Part shown: positions 6,245 through 14,415 of the stretch, one piece after another
How positions within the stretch are numbered: the stretch's first letter is position 1
Layout: each line of letters opens with the position of its first letter
NCBI RefSeq assembly: GCF_000819445.1
Contig: NZ_CP005286.1
Span: 930,001 to 994,000, forward strand
Direction of reading: 5' to 3'
DNA from: Corynebacterium humireducens NBRC 106098 = DSM 45392
Lineage (GTDB): Bacteria; Actinomycetota; Actinomycetes; Mycobacteriales; Mycobacteriaceae
Length of the DNA stretch: 64,000 nt
Notes under the pieces: generated by a model
The model's input: only the letters and a program-made list of their open reading frames with translations
The model's database searches: none
What the model was told of the DNA's origin: nothing
Position numbers and translations under genes: made by a program

Positions 6245-8629
6245 ATGGCGCGAGGCAGGAAGCAGTTTCAGGTCGGCGAGCGCACGCTGTCGGTGAGCAA
6301 CCTCGACAAGGTGCTTTACCCGGCCACGGGCACGACGAAGGCCGATGTCATCCACTACTACCTCAGCGTCGCCGAGGTGATCATCCCGCAGCTCACCCGC
6401 CGTCCCGTCACCCGTAAAAGGTGGGTCGACGGGGTCGGCACCGAGGAAGAGCCGGGGCAGGTGTTCTTCCGCAAGGATCTGGAGGATTCGGCGCCCAGCT
6501 GGATCCCGACCGGCAGGATCGCGCACAAGACCTCCACCAACCACTACCCGCTGGCCGAGGAACCGGGCGTCCTGGCCTGGTTCGGGCAGGTCGCCGCCCT
6601 CGAGCTCCACGCCCCGCAGTGGCGTTTCGGCGCCAACGGCCAGCCCCGCAACCCCGACCGGCTGGTGCTCGACCTCGACCCGGGCGAGGGGGTGGGGCTG
6701 CGCGACTACGCGGCGCTCGACGGCACCCACAACTCCGAGACGATCTCCCAGGTGGCCCGCGAACTGGCCCGCGGCCTGGAGTCCGATCACCCGGATGAGG
6801 TGATCTCCACGATGAAGACGGCCGACCGCGCCGGGAAGGTGTTCATCGACTGGTCGCAGAACAACGCCTCCAAGACCACCGTCAGCCCGTACTCCCTGCG
6901 CGGTCGCCTGCGGCCCACGGTCGCCGCACCCCGTACCTGGGAGGAGCTGGCGGACCCGGACCTGCGGCACCTCGAGTACGAGGAGGTCCTCGAGCGGGTC
7001 GCCGAGGGGCTTGATCCGCTGGAGCCCCTGCGCGCCGACCCCTCCGAGACCCCCGACCGGCTGAGCACCTACCGCTCCATGCGCGATCCCTCGAAGACGG
7101 CGGAGCCGGTGCCGGAGGAGCGGCCGACGGCGCGTGCGGACGGTGAGCCGACCTTCGTCATCCAGGAGCACCACGCCCGCCGCCTGCACTGGGATTTCCG
7201 CCTCGAGCACGACGGGGTGCTCGTCTCCTGGGCGGTACCGAAGGGCCCGCCGCTGGACCCCTCCCTCAACCGCCTGGCCGTGCAGACCGAGGACCATCCC
7301 CTGGAGTACGGCACCTTCGAGGGGATCATCGCGAAGGGGGAGTACGGCGCCGGCGAGGTGAGCATCTGGGATGCGGGCACCTGCGAGATCGAGAAGTGGC
7401 GCGCGGGCAAGGAGGTCATCGCCGTCCTGCACGGCCGCCCCGACGGTGGGCTGGGTGGTGTGCCGCGCCGCTACGCCCTCATCCACGCCCCGGGCATGGG
7501 GGAGGAGAAGCACTGGTTGCTGAAGTTCATGAAGGATCAGCCCGACGATGCTTCTCGACGCCCCGCCGATCCCGCTCCCAGCGAGAAGGCTGAGGTCGCT
7601 GAGTCCCCTGCCGCCCGCCCGGCGTTCGGCGTCGCGGACCTGCCGTCCCCGATGCTCGCCACCCCGGGCACCCCGGCCGACATCAAGCTCGGCGTGCAGG
7701 ACGGGGAGGAGTGGGTCTTCGAGATGAAGTGGGACGGCTACCGCATCATTGCGGGAGTGGGCGTCGGGACGGGGGACGGCCGGGTGGTGTTGGCCAGCCG
7801 CAACGGTCACGACTACACGGCGCTGTTCCCGCAGGCTGGGGAGCTGGTGGAGCTGCTGCAGGGCCCGGCCGCGGAGGCCGGTGGGGCGGTGTTCGACGGG
7901 GAGCTGGTGGCCCTCGACGACCGCGGCCGCCCCGACTTCGGGCTGCTGCAGGCCGCCGCCAAGGGGGAGGCCGGGGACGTGACGTTGCGCTACATGGTCT
8001 TCGACATCCTCCAGCTCGGCGCGCCGGGTGACCAGGACGCGAGTCCGCAGCTGCGGACTCCGTACCGTCAGCGCCGCGAACTCCTGCGCGAGGTGCTGGC
8101 GGAGGGTGAGCACGTCACCGTCCCTCCCGCGCACACCGGGAGCCTGGCCCAGGCGGAGAAGATCAGCCGCGAGCTGGCGCTGGAGGGGCTGGTGGCCAAA
8201 CGCGCCGACTCTACCTACCTGCCCGGTAAGCGGGGCAAGGCGTGGCTGAAGCTGAAGACGCAGCTGCACCAGGAGGTGGTGGTGATCGGTGCCCGCCACG
8301 GCAAGGGCGGGCGCGCCGGCGGGATCGGTTCGCTGCTGCTGGCGGTGCCGGACGCCGACGGTCAGCTGCGCTACGCCGGCCGCGTCGGCACCGGCTTCAC
8401 CGCCGCGCAGCTGGGGGACATCGAGAAGACCCTGCGCCGGATCGAGCGCAAGACCCCGCCGGTCGACGACGTGCCGGCGGCGGACCAGTCCGACGCGTGG
8501 TTCGTCACCCCGAAGCTTGTCGGGGAGGTGTCCCTGGCAGGCCGGACGCGTGAGGGGCGGGTACGCCAGGCCGCGTGGCGCGGGTGGCGTGCGGACAAGA
8601 GCCCCGACGAGGTGCGCTGGGAGGTGTAG
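6245..8629 (+). CDS. ligD: Multifunctional ATP-dependent DNA ligase LigD with an internal deletion in the polymerase domain
   Basis: The 794-residue protein has the mycobacterial order polymerase, phosphoesterase, ligase. The polymerase domain (about 1-255) retains the metal pair in VLDLDPGEG and the third acidic residue in KVFIDWSQN. At residues 153-158, RDY runs straight into AALDG. In relatives about 30-35 residues lie here, including the SGSKGLH nucleotide-binding motif. The phosphoesterase domain (about 290-440) keeps HHARRLHWDFRLEHDG. The ligase domain keeps the adenylation motif KWDGYR (K495) and ELALEGLVAKRAD. End joining by the ligase should therefore work, while gap filling is probably lost. 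A 20-bp palindrome (8041-8060) lies in a ligase-domain loop. ATG 6245 follows AAAGGGCAGG. Confidence 0.93.
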   Translation: MARGRKQFQVGERTLSVSNLDKVLYPATGTTKADVIHYYLSVAEVIIPQLTRRPVTRKRWVDGVGTEEEPGQVFFRKDLEDSAPSWIPTGRIAHKTSTNHYPLAEEPGVLAWFGQVAALELHAPQWRFGANGQPRNPDRLVLDLDPGEGVGLRDYAALDGTHNSETISQVARELARGLESDHPDEVISTMKTADRAGKVFIDWSQNNASKTTVSPYSLRGRLRPTVAAPRTWEELADPDLRHLEYEEVLERVAEGLDPLEPLRADPSETPDRLSTYRSMRDPSKTAEPVPEERPTARADGEPTFVIQEHHARRLHWDFRLEHDGVLVSWAVPKGPPLDPSLNRLAVQTEDHPLEYGTFEGIIAKGEYGAGEVSIWDAGTCEIEKWRAGKEVIAVLHGRPDGGLGGVPRRYALIHAPGMGEEKHWLLKFMKDQPDDASRRPADPAPSEKAEVAESPAARPAFGVADLPSPMLATPGTPADIKLGVQDGEEWVFEMKWDGYRIIAGVGVGTGDGRVVLASRNGHDYTALFPQAGELVELLQGPAAEAGGAVFDGELVALDDRGRPDFGLLQAAAKGEAGDVTLRYMVFDILQLGAPGDQDASPQLRTPYRQRRELLREVLAEGEHVTVPPAHTGSLAQAEKISRELALEGLVAKRADSTYLPGKRGKAWLKLKTQLHQEVVVIGARHGKGGRAGGIGSLLLAVPDADGQLRYAGRVGTGFTAAQLGDIEKTLRRIERKTPPVDDVPAADQSDAWFVTPKLVGEVSLAGRTREGRVRQAAWRGWRADKSPDEVRWEV
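8041..8060. repeat. 20-bp perfect palindrome, copy 2
   Basis: GAGTCCGCAGCTGCGGACTC, identical to 1231-1250. Here it encodes part of the peptide DASPQLRTP in the LigD ligase domain. Relatives have a shorter loop there, as far as I can judge from family knowledge. Confidence 0.8.
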
Positions 8630-8675
8630 GGGCCGGTGAACCAGTGGATGCTGGCGATCAACCGCACCCTGTGAA

Positions 8676-10025
8676 CTACTGCTCCAGCGGCACGATGACC
8701 AGGTCCGTGGTGGAGTCCAGGAGCCCCTGCTCCGGCGTGGTGTCCGCGGTGACCTCGGTCTGCTCGACCCGGATGACGGACTGATCGCCGGCGCGGTCCT
8801 GCGGGACGGTCTGCGGAGCCATGCGGCCCTCCGGGGCGGTGGTGTCGGTGGGTGCGGTGCCGATGCCGAAGAACTCGTCGAGACCCGTGACGTTGAACTG
8901 GGTCGAGTTGTAACGGGTGTTGCTGCCGGTCCGCCACTGGGACACCACGAGATCCATGTCCCCGATGGTCGAACCCGGGACGATGTAACCGCCGTAGACC
9001 TGCGCGAAGTTGCCGGCGTCCTGCGGGGAACCCCACACGCCGCCGAGGATGACGTCCGCCGGGGTGATGGCGTCCCAGTCGTCGGTGATGTTCTCCGTGA
9101 TGCGCACCTGCACGGTGTAGGTGGAGGCGTTGAACATGGCCAGGACCCAGTGGCCCTCGATGTAGCGCAGGGACATCTCGCCGGCGGCGACGTCGTCGCT
9201 CAGCACCGGGGTGCCGGCGAAGGTGGCGTCCCACTCGCCGGTGGTGGTGTTGTAGTGCTCCCAGGTGGTGCGGTCGGCGATCTGCTCCGGCAGGAAGCGG
9301 GAGAGGTAGACGTCGTCGGCACGCTTGAACTCCGAGGACATGACGTAGACGTAGCCGTCCGGACCCTGCTCCCACGTGATGAGATTGCCCTGGCCGTTCA
9401 TGTACGAGGTCGGGGTGGTGCCGAGCGACTCCCAGGTGGCTCCCTGGTCGGTGGACTCCCAGATCTCGGTGCGCAGCACGTTGCCGATGCCCTGGTTCCA
9501 CATGCCCTGCAGGTAGAGGGTGCCGTCGATGTTGATGACGTCGGAGGGGATGACGGTGATGCCGTCGGTGTGGGCGTAGTCGATGAGCTGCTCGACGCGG
9601 TCACCGTCGTTGAGGGGTCGGAGGATCTCGATGCGGCCGTCCTCACCCATGACGGCGACGACACCGACCGGGCTCATCCACTCGCCCTGCCCGAAGCGGG
9701 GACCCCGCCACGAATCGCCGAAGAGGATGGCGAACTCCTCGCCCACCCCGATGTTCGCCATGACGCCGAGGTCACCGATGAGGAAACCGACGTTCTCGGA
9801 GATGCCCTGGCCGAGGAGATCACCGACGACGGTGATGACCAGCGGGCCGTCCACCCGGTCCTCGCCGAACTCGACCTTGTTCACCGGGCCGCGGGAGCTG
9901 CCCGAGGAGCCGGAGGAACCGGAGGAGCCGGAGCTGCTCGAGCTCTGCGCCAGTGCCGGGGTGACGGCACCGCCGCCGAGGACGAGGGTGAGGGAGAGGG
10001 CGATGATGGGAAGCGTCTTCTTCAC
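8676..10025 (-). CDS. Secreted DUF4185-type protein
   Basis: The 449-residue product has a cleavable signal peptide (MKKTLPIIALSLTLVLGGGA, cleavage near ALAQ) followed by a Ser/Gly-rich linker of about 20 residues. The mature domain (GFLIGDLGVMANIGVGEEFA, ILFGDSWRGP, MWNQGIGNVLRTEIWES, YVYVMSSEFKRADDVYLSRF) fits DUF4185, a predicted beta-propeller-like family of exported actinobacterial proteins with suspected glycan-related roles. The start codon is GTG 10025 with only a weak purine-rich stretch upstream; a TAATGT box precedes it. The 46 bp between its stop and the ligD stop hold no feature. It is divergent from the sugar dehydrogenase lipoprotein gene, so both may act outside the cell. Confidence 0.7.
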   Translation of the reverse strand: MKKTLPIIALSLTLVLGGGAVTPALAQSSSSSGSSGSSGSSGSSRGPVNKVEFGEDRVDGPLVITVVGDLLGQGISENVGFLIGDLGVMANIGVGEEFAILFGDSWRGPRFGQGEWMSPVGVVAVMGEDGRIEILRPLNDGDRVEQLIDYAHTDGITVIPSDVINIDGTLYLQGMWNQGIGNVLRTEIWESTDQGATWESLGTTPTSYMNGQGNLITWEQGPDGYVYVMSSEFKRADDVYLSRFLPEQIADRTTWEHYNTTTGEWDATFAGTPVLSDDVAAGEMSLRYIEGHWVLAMFNASTYTVQVRITENITDDWDAITPADVILGGVWGSPQDAGNFAQVYGGYIVPGSTIGDMDLVVSQWRTGSNTRYNSTQFNVTGLDEFFGIGTAPTDTTAPEGRMAPQTVPQDRAGDQSVIRVEQTEVTADTTPEQGLLDSTTDLVIVPLEQ

Positions 10026-10135
10026 GGGGAGTTCTTTTCAGCAGGGGGCCGGACAACGAGTAGAGACATTACAGACCGGCCATGAACAGATCTCGATGAC
10101 GCTCATCACATCGGATCTCTGGTTAGTGTGGGGCC

Positions 10136-11329
10136 ATGCGTCGAATCCTCGCCCTGTCCCTATCCGCGGTCCTGCTCAGCGGCTGCACCTCGGAACCCGC
10201 GGAGGTGCCACCGCCCACGGAGGGGGCCACGGTGTCGCCGGCGACGGTGGACCCGGAGCTTGTCGAAGAAGAGGAGGAGGGCGCGGAGGTCGCCGGCACC
10301 CCGGAGCCGGTCGCCCTCGACGACGCCACCCGCGAGTTCACCGTCGACGAGCACGGCAGCTTCAACACCGGGTGGGCGATGACCTTCCTGCCGGGCACCG
10401 ACCATCTGCTCATCGCCGAGCGCCGCGGCGCGCTGCAGCTGCGGGACCAGACGACCGGCAAGGTCACGGAGGTCACCGGTCTGCCGCCCGTGCACGCGCA
10501 GGGGCAGGCGGGCATGCACGACATCATCCCCGGACCCACCTTCGAGCAGGACGGCATGGTCTACCTCAGCTGGGTCCGGTCCCACACCAACGGTGCGCAG
10601 GGGGTCGTGGGTCGCGCGTACCTGGACATGGACCGGCATCAGTTGACGGGGCTGCAGGAGATCTGGGAGCAGACCCCGGCCGCCGGCAACGGCCATCTCT
10701 CGCTGCGCCTGCTCATTGACGACGGCCACCTCTACGTCACCTCCGGCGACCGGCAGGAGATGACCCCCGCGCAGGAGAACGACACGAACCTCGGTTCCGT
10801 CCTGCGCCTCACCCTCGACGGGCAGCCGGCGCCGGGCAACCCGTGGGACACCGAGCAGTGGACGATGGGACACCGCAACGCGTTGGGCATCGACACCGAC
10901 GACCAGGGGCGCATCTGGGTCTCGGAGATGGGCCCGCAGGGCGGCGACGAACTCAACCTGCTGGTCGAGGGCGACAACTACGGGTGGCCGGAGGCGTCGA
11001 TGGGCGTGCACTACAACAACGACCCCATCCCCGACCACAGCGACGACGACGGTTTCCACGGCCCCGCCGCATGGTGGGTGCCGTCGATCTCGCCCGGCAA
11101 CCTCCTCATCTACTCCGGGGAGCTTTTCGACGGCTGGTCGAACTCCGCCCTCCTCGGCGGATTGTCCGGCGAGAAGATCGTCCGGGTGGAGCTCGGCGAG
11201 CCGGCGACGGTCGTCGACGAATGGGAGATGGGCGCGCGCATCCGGGCGCTGGCCGAGGCACCCGACGGGGCGATCTGGGTGCTGGAGGACGGCCCGGCCG
11301 GCAGACTGCTGGAGCTGCGCCCGGCCTGA
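10136..11329 (+). CDS. PQQ-dependent aldose sugar dehydrogenase (YliI/Asd family) lipoprotein
   Basis: The 397-residue product starts MRRILALSLSAVLLSGCTSE, a lipoprotein signal with the Cys in LSGC. An acidic linker and a six-bladed soluble glucose-dehydrogenase-like propeller follow. Recognisable pieces are NTGWAMTFLPGTDHLLIAER, the active-site His region GQAGMHDIIPGP, YLSWVR, the GHLSLRLLIDDGHLYVTSGD segment and MGHRNALGIDTDDQGRIWVS. The family oxidises aldoses with pyrroloquinoline quinone and calcium; actinobacterial homologues may use other cofactors. TAGTGT lies 6 bases before the ATG and no ribosome binding site is present, so translation is probably leaderless. The last 220 bp are overlapped antisense by the CPBP gene. 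Confidence 0.85.
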   Translation: MRRILALSLSAVLLSGCTSEPAEVPPPTEGATVSPATVDPELVEEEEEGAEVAGTPEPVALDDATREFTVDEHGSFNTGWAMTFLPGTDHLLIAERRGALQLRDQTTGKVTEVTGLPPVHAQGQAGMHDIIPGPTFEQDGMVYLSWVRSHTNGAQGVVGRAYLDMDRHQLTGLQEIWEQTPAAGNGHLSLRLLIDDGHLYVTSGDRQEMTPAQENDTNLGSVLRLTLDGQPAPGNPWDTEQWTMGHRNALGIDTDDQGRIWVSEMGPQGGDELNLLVEGDNYGWPEASMGVHYNNDPIPDHSDDDGFHGPAAWWVPSISPGNLLIYSGELFDGWSNSALLGGLSGEKIVRVELGEPATVVDEWEMGARIRALAEAPDGAIWVLEDGPAGRLLELRPA

Positions 11330-12162
11330 CGTGTCGGCGGGGTGAAGAACAGTTCCCGCTCGTGCCACAGCACGACGGCGGTGATCACGAGAAGGACACC
11401 GGTGGCGATGACCTCTGTGTCCGGGTGCGTGGCCAGGACCTGGGTGCTCAGGTTCGCGCCGAGGTGGACGAGGATCGTGAGCGTGATGTTGCGGTCGCCG
11501 CGGACGTAGATCCAGTTCATCAGCAGCACGAACGGGAGCATGCTCACGGGGAAGTTGAGGGCGTGGATCCACCCCTCGGCCACCGTCTGCTCCTGGGAGG
11601 AACCGGCGAACAGCGCGAGCGGGGCGTGCCACAGGGCCCACACCACCGCGAAAATCAGCGACGTGGTGAACAGCGAGAACCGGCTGCGCAGGGTGTCGGT
11701 GCCGTAGGAGTGCCAGGCCAGTTCCTCGACGACCGGTGCCAGGATGAGCACCGTCCAGCCGGACAGCAGCCCGATGCCGAAGGTTGCGCCACCCCGCCAG
11801 AGGAACTGCTCGGGGGAGTAGCCGAAGAACAGGGAGATGCCGGTGGCGACGAGCACCGCCCCCGGCATGAGCCCGACCGCCAGGGCCGTCCACACCGGGT
11901 GGACGCGACGGAAGTCCCACACGCGGCGCCACATGTCGCGTTGCAGTGCGCGGTCGTGGCGGGTCAGCCACCACACGACACCGAGCGGCGCGAAGAGTCC
12001 GGAAAGCGCCAGCAGGGAAGCTGGCCCGGCCTGGTCCTGGTGGCTGAACCAGGCACCGGGCACCCACAGAGCCCAGGGGACCAGGGTGGCGAGGAGGTAG
12101 AAGGTGAGGGGCCTGTCGTAACGGTGGCAGGGCACGCGGTCGGGGGCGTGAACTGTGCTCAT
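11110..12162 (-). CDS. CPBP-family intramembrane metalloprotease with an unusual C-terminal extension
   Basis: The first 275 residues have about eight transmembrane helices. They carry the CPBP (Rce1-like) motifs: EE in VVEELAWHSYG, a His in FAVVWALWHAPLALF, and HLGAN in ITLTILVHLGANLS. Such proteins are glutamate proteases of the membrane, often linked to self-immunity or protein maturation. The frame then does not stop but continues about 70 codons into the antisense strand of the sugar dehydrogenase gene, giving a Ser-rich tail (TRQAGRSSSSLPAGPSSSTQ). Either the original stop was lost or the tail is real. ATG 12162 has TAACGT 7 bases upstream, another leaderless arrangement. Confidence 0.8.
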   Translation of the reverse strand: MSTVHAPDRVPCHRYDRPLTFYLLATLVPWALWVPGAWFSHQDQAGPASLLALSGLFAPLGVVWWLTRHDRALQRDMWRRVWDFRRVHPVWTALAVGLMPGAVLVATGISLFFGYSPEQFLWRGGATFGIGLLSGWTVLILAPVVEELAWHSYGTDTLRSRFSLFTTSLIFAVVWALWHAPLALFAGSSQEQTVAEGWIHALNFPVSMLPFVLLMNWIYVRGDRNITLTILVHLGANLSTQVLATHPDTEVIATGVLLVITAVVLWHERELFFTPPTRQAGRSSSSLPAGPSSSTQIAPSGASASARMRAPISHSSTTVAGSPSSTRTIFSPDNPPRRAEFDQPSKSSPE

Positions 12163-12214
12163 GACCTGGACGTTAGGCCGGTCCCGGGTGGCTGTCTGCC
12201 CGGGGCCAGCAAGA

Positions 12215-12259
12215 TCGGGGCGAACCCCGAGATAAACCGGGGCTCTCCCCTACAGCCCC
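12215..12259 (-). terminator. Two tandem hairpins after rtcB
   Basis: TCGGGG-CGAA-CCCCGA (12215-12230) and GGGGCT-CTCCCCTAC-AGCCCC (12239-12259) lie downstream of, and overlap, the rtcB stop. No U-tract follows, so termination is likely but not certain. Confidence 0.45.
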
Positions 12260-13434
12260 TTGACGTTGAGCACCTGGCGCAGGGTGTGGCGGATCGTCAC
12301 CAATGAGGCGGCGTCCTCCATGACGACGTCGATGGGTTTGTAGGCGGCGGGGATCTCGTCGACCCACTGTTTGCCGGGGCGGTAGACGATGTCGCCCATG
12401 GCCTTCTCCAGGTCGGCGGCGGTGTACTGCTTCTTCGCCTGGGTGCGGCTGAGGGTGCGGCCGGCGCCGTGCGGGGCGGAGCGCAGGGCCTCGTCGTTGC
12501 CGAGGCCCTCGACGACGTAGGACTGGGCACCCATGGAGCCGGGGATGAGGCCGGGGCGGCCCTGTGAGGCGTCGATGGCTCCCTTGCGGGTCAGCCACAC
12601 GTGGACGCCGTCGATGACGGCGGGTTCGGTGTAGTTGTGGTGGGAGTTGATACGTTCGGCCTCGCCTACGTCCGGGTCGCCCATGAAGTCGGCGAGTGCC
12701 CAGGCGAAGCGGTCCATCATGTCCTCGCGGTTGAGCAGGGCGAAGTGCTGGGCCCAGCGCAGTTCACGCAGGTATCGGTCGAATTCCGGGGTTCCCTCGC
12801 GGAGGTAGGCGTGGTCGGGGTGGTTCAGTTTCACGCCTTCGCGGCGGCACTGTTCCTGGGCGGCGCGGATGTGGACGCGGGCGATCTTATTGCCCACGCC
12901 GCGGGAGCCGGAGTGGAGGAACATCCACACCCGGTCGTCTTCGTCGAGGCACAGTTCGATGAAGTGGTTGCCGCCGCCGAGGGTGCCGAGCTGGACTTTC
13001 CAGTGCGGGGAGTGGGAGAGGTCGACGTCGTCACGCCCGGCGAGTTGCTGCAGTTCCTTCAGGCGTGGGGCGGTGAAGGGGAAGCGGTCGGTGCGTTTGT
13101 TGTAGTTGCCGGGGGAGAGCGGGATGACGTGCTCCAGGGTGTCCCGGAGGCGGGTGAGGTCGCGGCCCTCGAGGTCGGCGGCGGTGTAGCGGGTGCGGGC
13201 GGCGATCATGCCGCAGCCGATGTCGACGCCGACGGCGGCGGGGAGGACCACGCCGACGGTCGGGATGACGGTGCCCACTGCGGAGCCGAGGCCGGCGTGG
13301 GCGTCGGGCATGAGGGCGATGTGCGGGTGGATGAAGGGCAGTTCACCCAGGGAGCGGGCCTGTTCGCGGGTGGCGTCGTCGAGAAGCGAGGCCCAGGACT
13401 TCACGGAGTCGGAGATGGGGAAGGGTGCCTGCAT
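12250..13434 (-). CDS. rtcB: RtcB-family RNA ligase
   Basis: The 394-residue protein joins RNA 2',3'-cyclic phosphate or 3'-phosphate ends to 5'-OH ends with GTP and Mn2+. All key motifs are present: MPDAHAGLG, the metal-binding Cys in GVDIGCGM, GGGNHFIE, HSGSRGVGN, HHNYTE, PGSMGAQSYVV and the guanylylated His in HGAGRTLSR. Length is at the short end of the family, as in other actinobacterial members. The start is ATG 13434 (AAGGAA 4 bases upstream); ATG 13461 is an alternative adding nine residues. It follows the amphi-Trp gene on the same strand, with a hairpin between them. Likely role: repair of cleaved RNA, for example after attack by ribonuclease toxins. Confidence 0.93.
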   Translation of the reverse strand: MQAPFPISDSVKSWASLLDDATREQARSLGELPFIHPHIALMPDAHAGLGSAVGTVIPTVGVVLPAAVGVDIGCGMIAARTRYTAADLEGRDLTRLRDTLEHVIPLSPGNYNKRTDRFPFTAPRLKELQQLAGRDDVDLSHSPHWKVQLGTLGGGNHFIELCLDEDDRVWMFLHSGSRGVGNKIARVHIRAAQEQCRREGVKLNHPDHAYLREGTPEFDRYLRELRWAQHFALLNREDMMDRFAWALADFMGDPDVGEAERINSHHNYTEPAVIDGVHVWLTRKGAIDASQGRPGLIPGSMGAQSYVVEGLGNDEALRSAPHGAGRTLSRTQAKKQYTAADLEKAMGDIVYRPGKQWVDEIPAAYKPIDVVMEDAASLVTIRHTLRQVLNVKGL

Positions 13435-13468
13435 GGGTTCCTTGGGGTGGTGGGGGAGCATGACGGAA

Positions 13469-13494
13469 CCCGTGACGACGGAGGCCGTCACGGG
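13469..13494 (-). terminator. Hairpin between the amphi-Trp gene and rtcB
   Basis: CCCGTGACG and CGTCACGGG form a 9-bp stem with an 8-base loop, just after the amphi-Trp stop and just before rtcB. There is no U-tract, so it may attenuate or stabilise rather than terminate. Confidence 0.4.
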
Positions 13495-13500
13495 CTGCGG

Positions 13501-13794
13501 TCAGTTGACGGTGAAGCCGGCGCGTGGGTCACGGCCTTCGAGCGGGGTGCCGTCGGCCTCGATGGGCCATTCGATCTCCAGCTCGAGTTCGCGCTTGAGT
13601 ACACGCTTGCCGGTGTTCTGGACCTCCATCTCAACGGTGAAGGTCTCGGGCAGGTCCATGGAGACCTGTCCTTTGCCCTGCCCGAGGGTGAGCTCGCCGT
13701 CGCGGACGCGGGCGGCCAGGTCCTCCAGCAGGTTGGCCAGCTCGTCACGGGTGAACGTGGCCTTGCTCTTGAGCAGCTTACCGGGCTTCTTCAT
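13501..13794 (-). CDS. Amphi-Trp domain-containing small protein
   Basis: The 97-residue protein begins MKKPGKLLKSKATFTRDELA. It continues with a short helix (LLEDLAARVRDGELTLG), a beta stretch and an alternating basic/acidic strand ending LELEIEWPIEADG. This is the amphi-Trp domain pattern, a small family of unknown function named for an amphipathic strand with Trp. An excellent ribosome binding site (AAAGGAGG, 7 bases upstream) fixes the start. The gene lies upstream of rtcB on the same strand, but the hairpin between them leaves co-transcription open. Confidence 0.7.
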   Translation of the reverse strand: MKKPGKLLKSKATFTRDELANLLEDLAARVRDGELTLGQGKGQVSMDLPETFTVEMEVQNTGKRVLKRELELEIEWPIEADGTPLEGRDPRAGFTVN

Positions 13795-13890
13795 GTGCTC
13801 CTCCTTTCTTCTAAGTACATGATCTCATACCTTACGGGGCTGGTAAAGAGTCCTGAGCTGGTGAAACTCGGATTCAGGTAGTGCTGTCCC

Positions 13891-13906
13891 GGGCGGGGAT
13901 CCGCCC
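13891..13906 (-). terminator. GC-rich hairpin after arfB-like gene
   Basis: GGGCGG-GGAT-CCGCCC forms a 6-bp stem 3 bases beyond the minus-strand stop at 13909. No U-tract is present; a weak terminator candidate. Confidence 0.35.
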
Positions 13907-13908
13907 CC

Positions 13909-14358
13909 TCAGTCCCCGGACCGGTCGGGCCTCCGGCGGGTGGCCTTGAGGTCGGAGCGGCGCCTCTTCTCCGCCAGGCGACGCCGTACCGAACCGCGCG
14001 TGGGACGCGTCGCCCGGCGCGGGGGCGGCGGTGGGGCGAGGGCCTCGCGGAGCAGTGCCGCCAGGCGGCGACGGGCCTCCCCGCGGTTGCGCAGCTGCGA
14101 GCGCTGCCCGGAGGCCTGTACCTGCAGCACCGTGCCCGTCAGTCGGGGACCGAGGTTGCGCAGGGCACGGCGCCGCTGCGCGTCGGTGAGTGCGGAGGTG
14201 GTCGCGAGGTCGATCGACAGCTGCACCTTGCTGTCGGTGGTGTTGACCCCCTGCCCGCCCGGACCGGAGGAGCGGGCGAACTGTTCGTTGAGGTCGGCCC
14301 CCGGAATCACCAGGCCGTGAGGGATGCCGGGTCCGGGGTCGAGGTGCAGGGGGTCCAT
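13909..14358 (-). CDS. arfB: Alternative ribosome-rescue factor ArfB (YaeJ/ICT1-like peptidyl-tRNA hydrolase)
   Basis: The 149-residue protein has the catalytic loop SGPGGQGVNTTDS of class I release factors but lacks the stop-codon-reading domains. It has the short ArfB layout: an N-terminal catalytic domain (about 10-105) and a basic C-terminal tail (RRRLAEKRRRSDLKATRR). That tail threads into the empty mRNA channel of stalled ribosomes in the known family. The enzyme then hydrolyses the peptidyl-tRNA. A TATACT box is 7 bases before ATG 14358 with no ribosome binding site, indicating a leaderless mRNA. It is divergent from the PIG-L gene at 14416. Confidence 0.88.
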   Translation of the reverse strand: MDPLHLDPGPGIPHGLVIPGADLNEQFARSSGPGGQGVNTTDSKVQLSIDLATTSALTDAQRRRALRNLGPRLTGTVLQVQASGQRSQLRNRGEARRRLAALLREALAPPPPPRRATRPTRGSVRRRLAEKRRRSDLKATRRRPDRSGD

Positions 14359-14415
14359 GGCCGCGAGTATAGGCAGCGCCGCCCCCGGGTGGTCTGCAGC
14401 GCTAGAGTGAGTGGC

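Noticed and set aside
6215..8299. The long minus-strand open frame that extends upstream of ku through most of ligD
   Set aside because: Only the part from ATG 6214 encodes Ku; the preceding codons have no recognisable domain and lie antisense to LigD.
8630..8675. A short plus-strand frame starting at a GTG after ligD
   Set aside because: Only 12 codons, with no ribosome binding site or promoter-like box.
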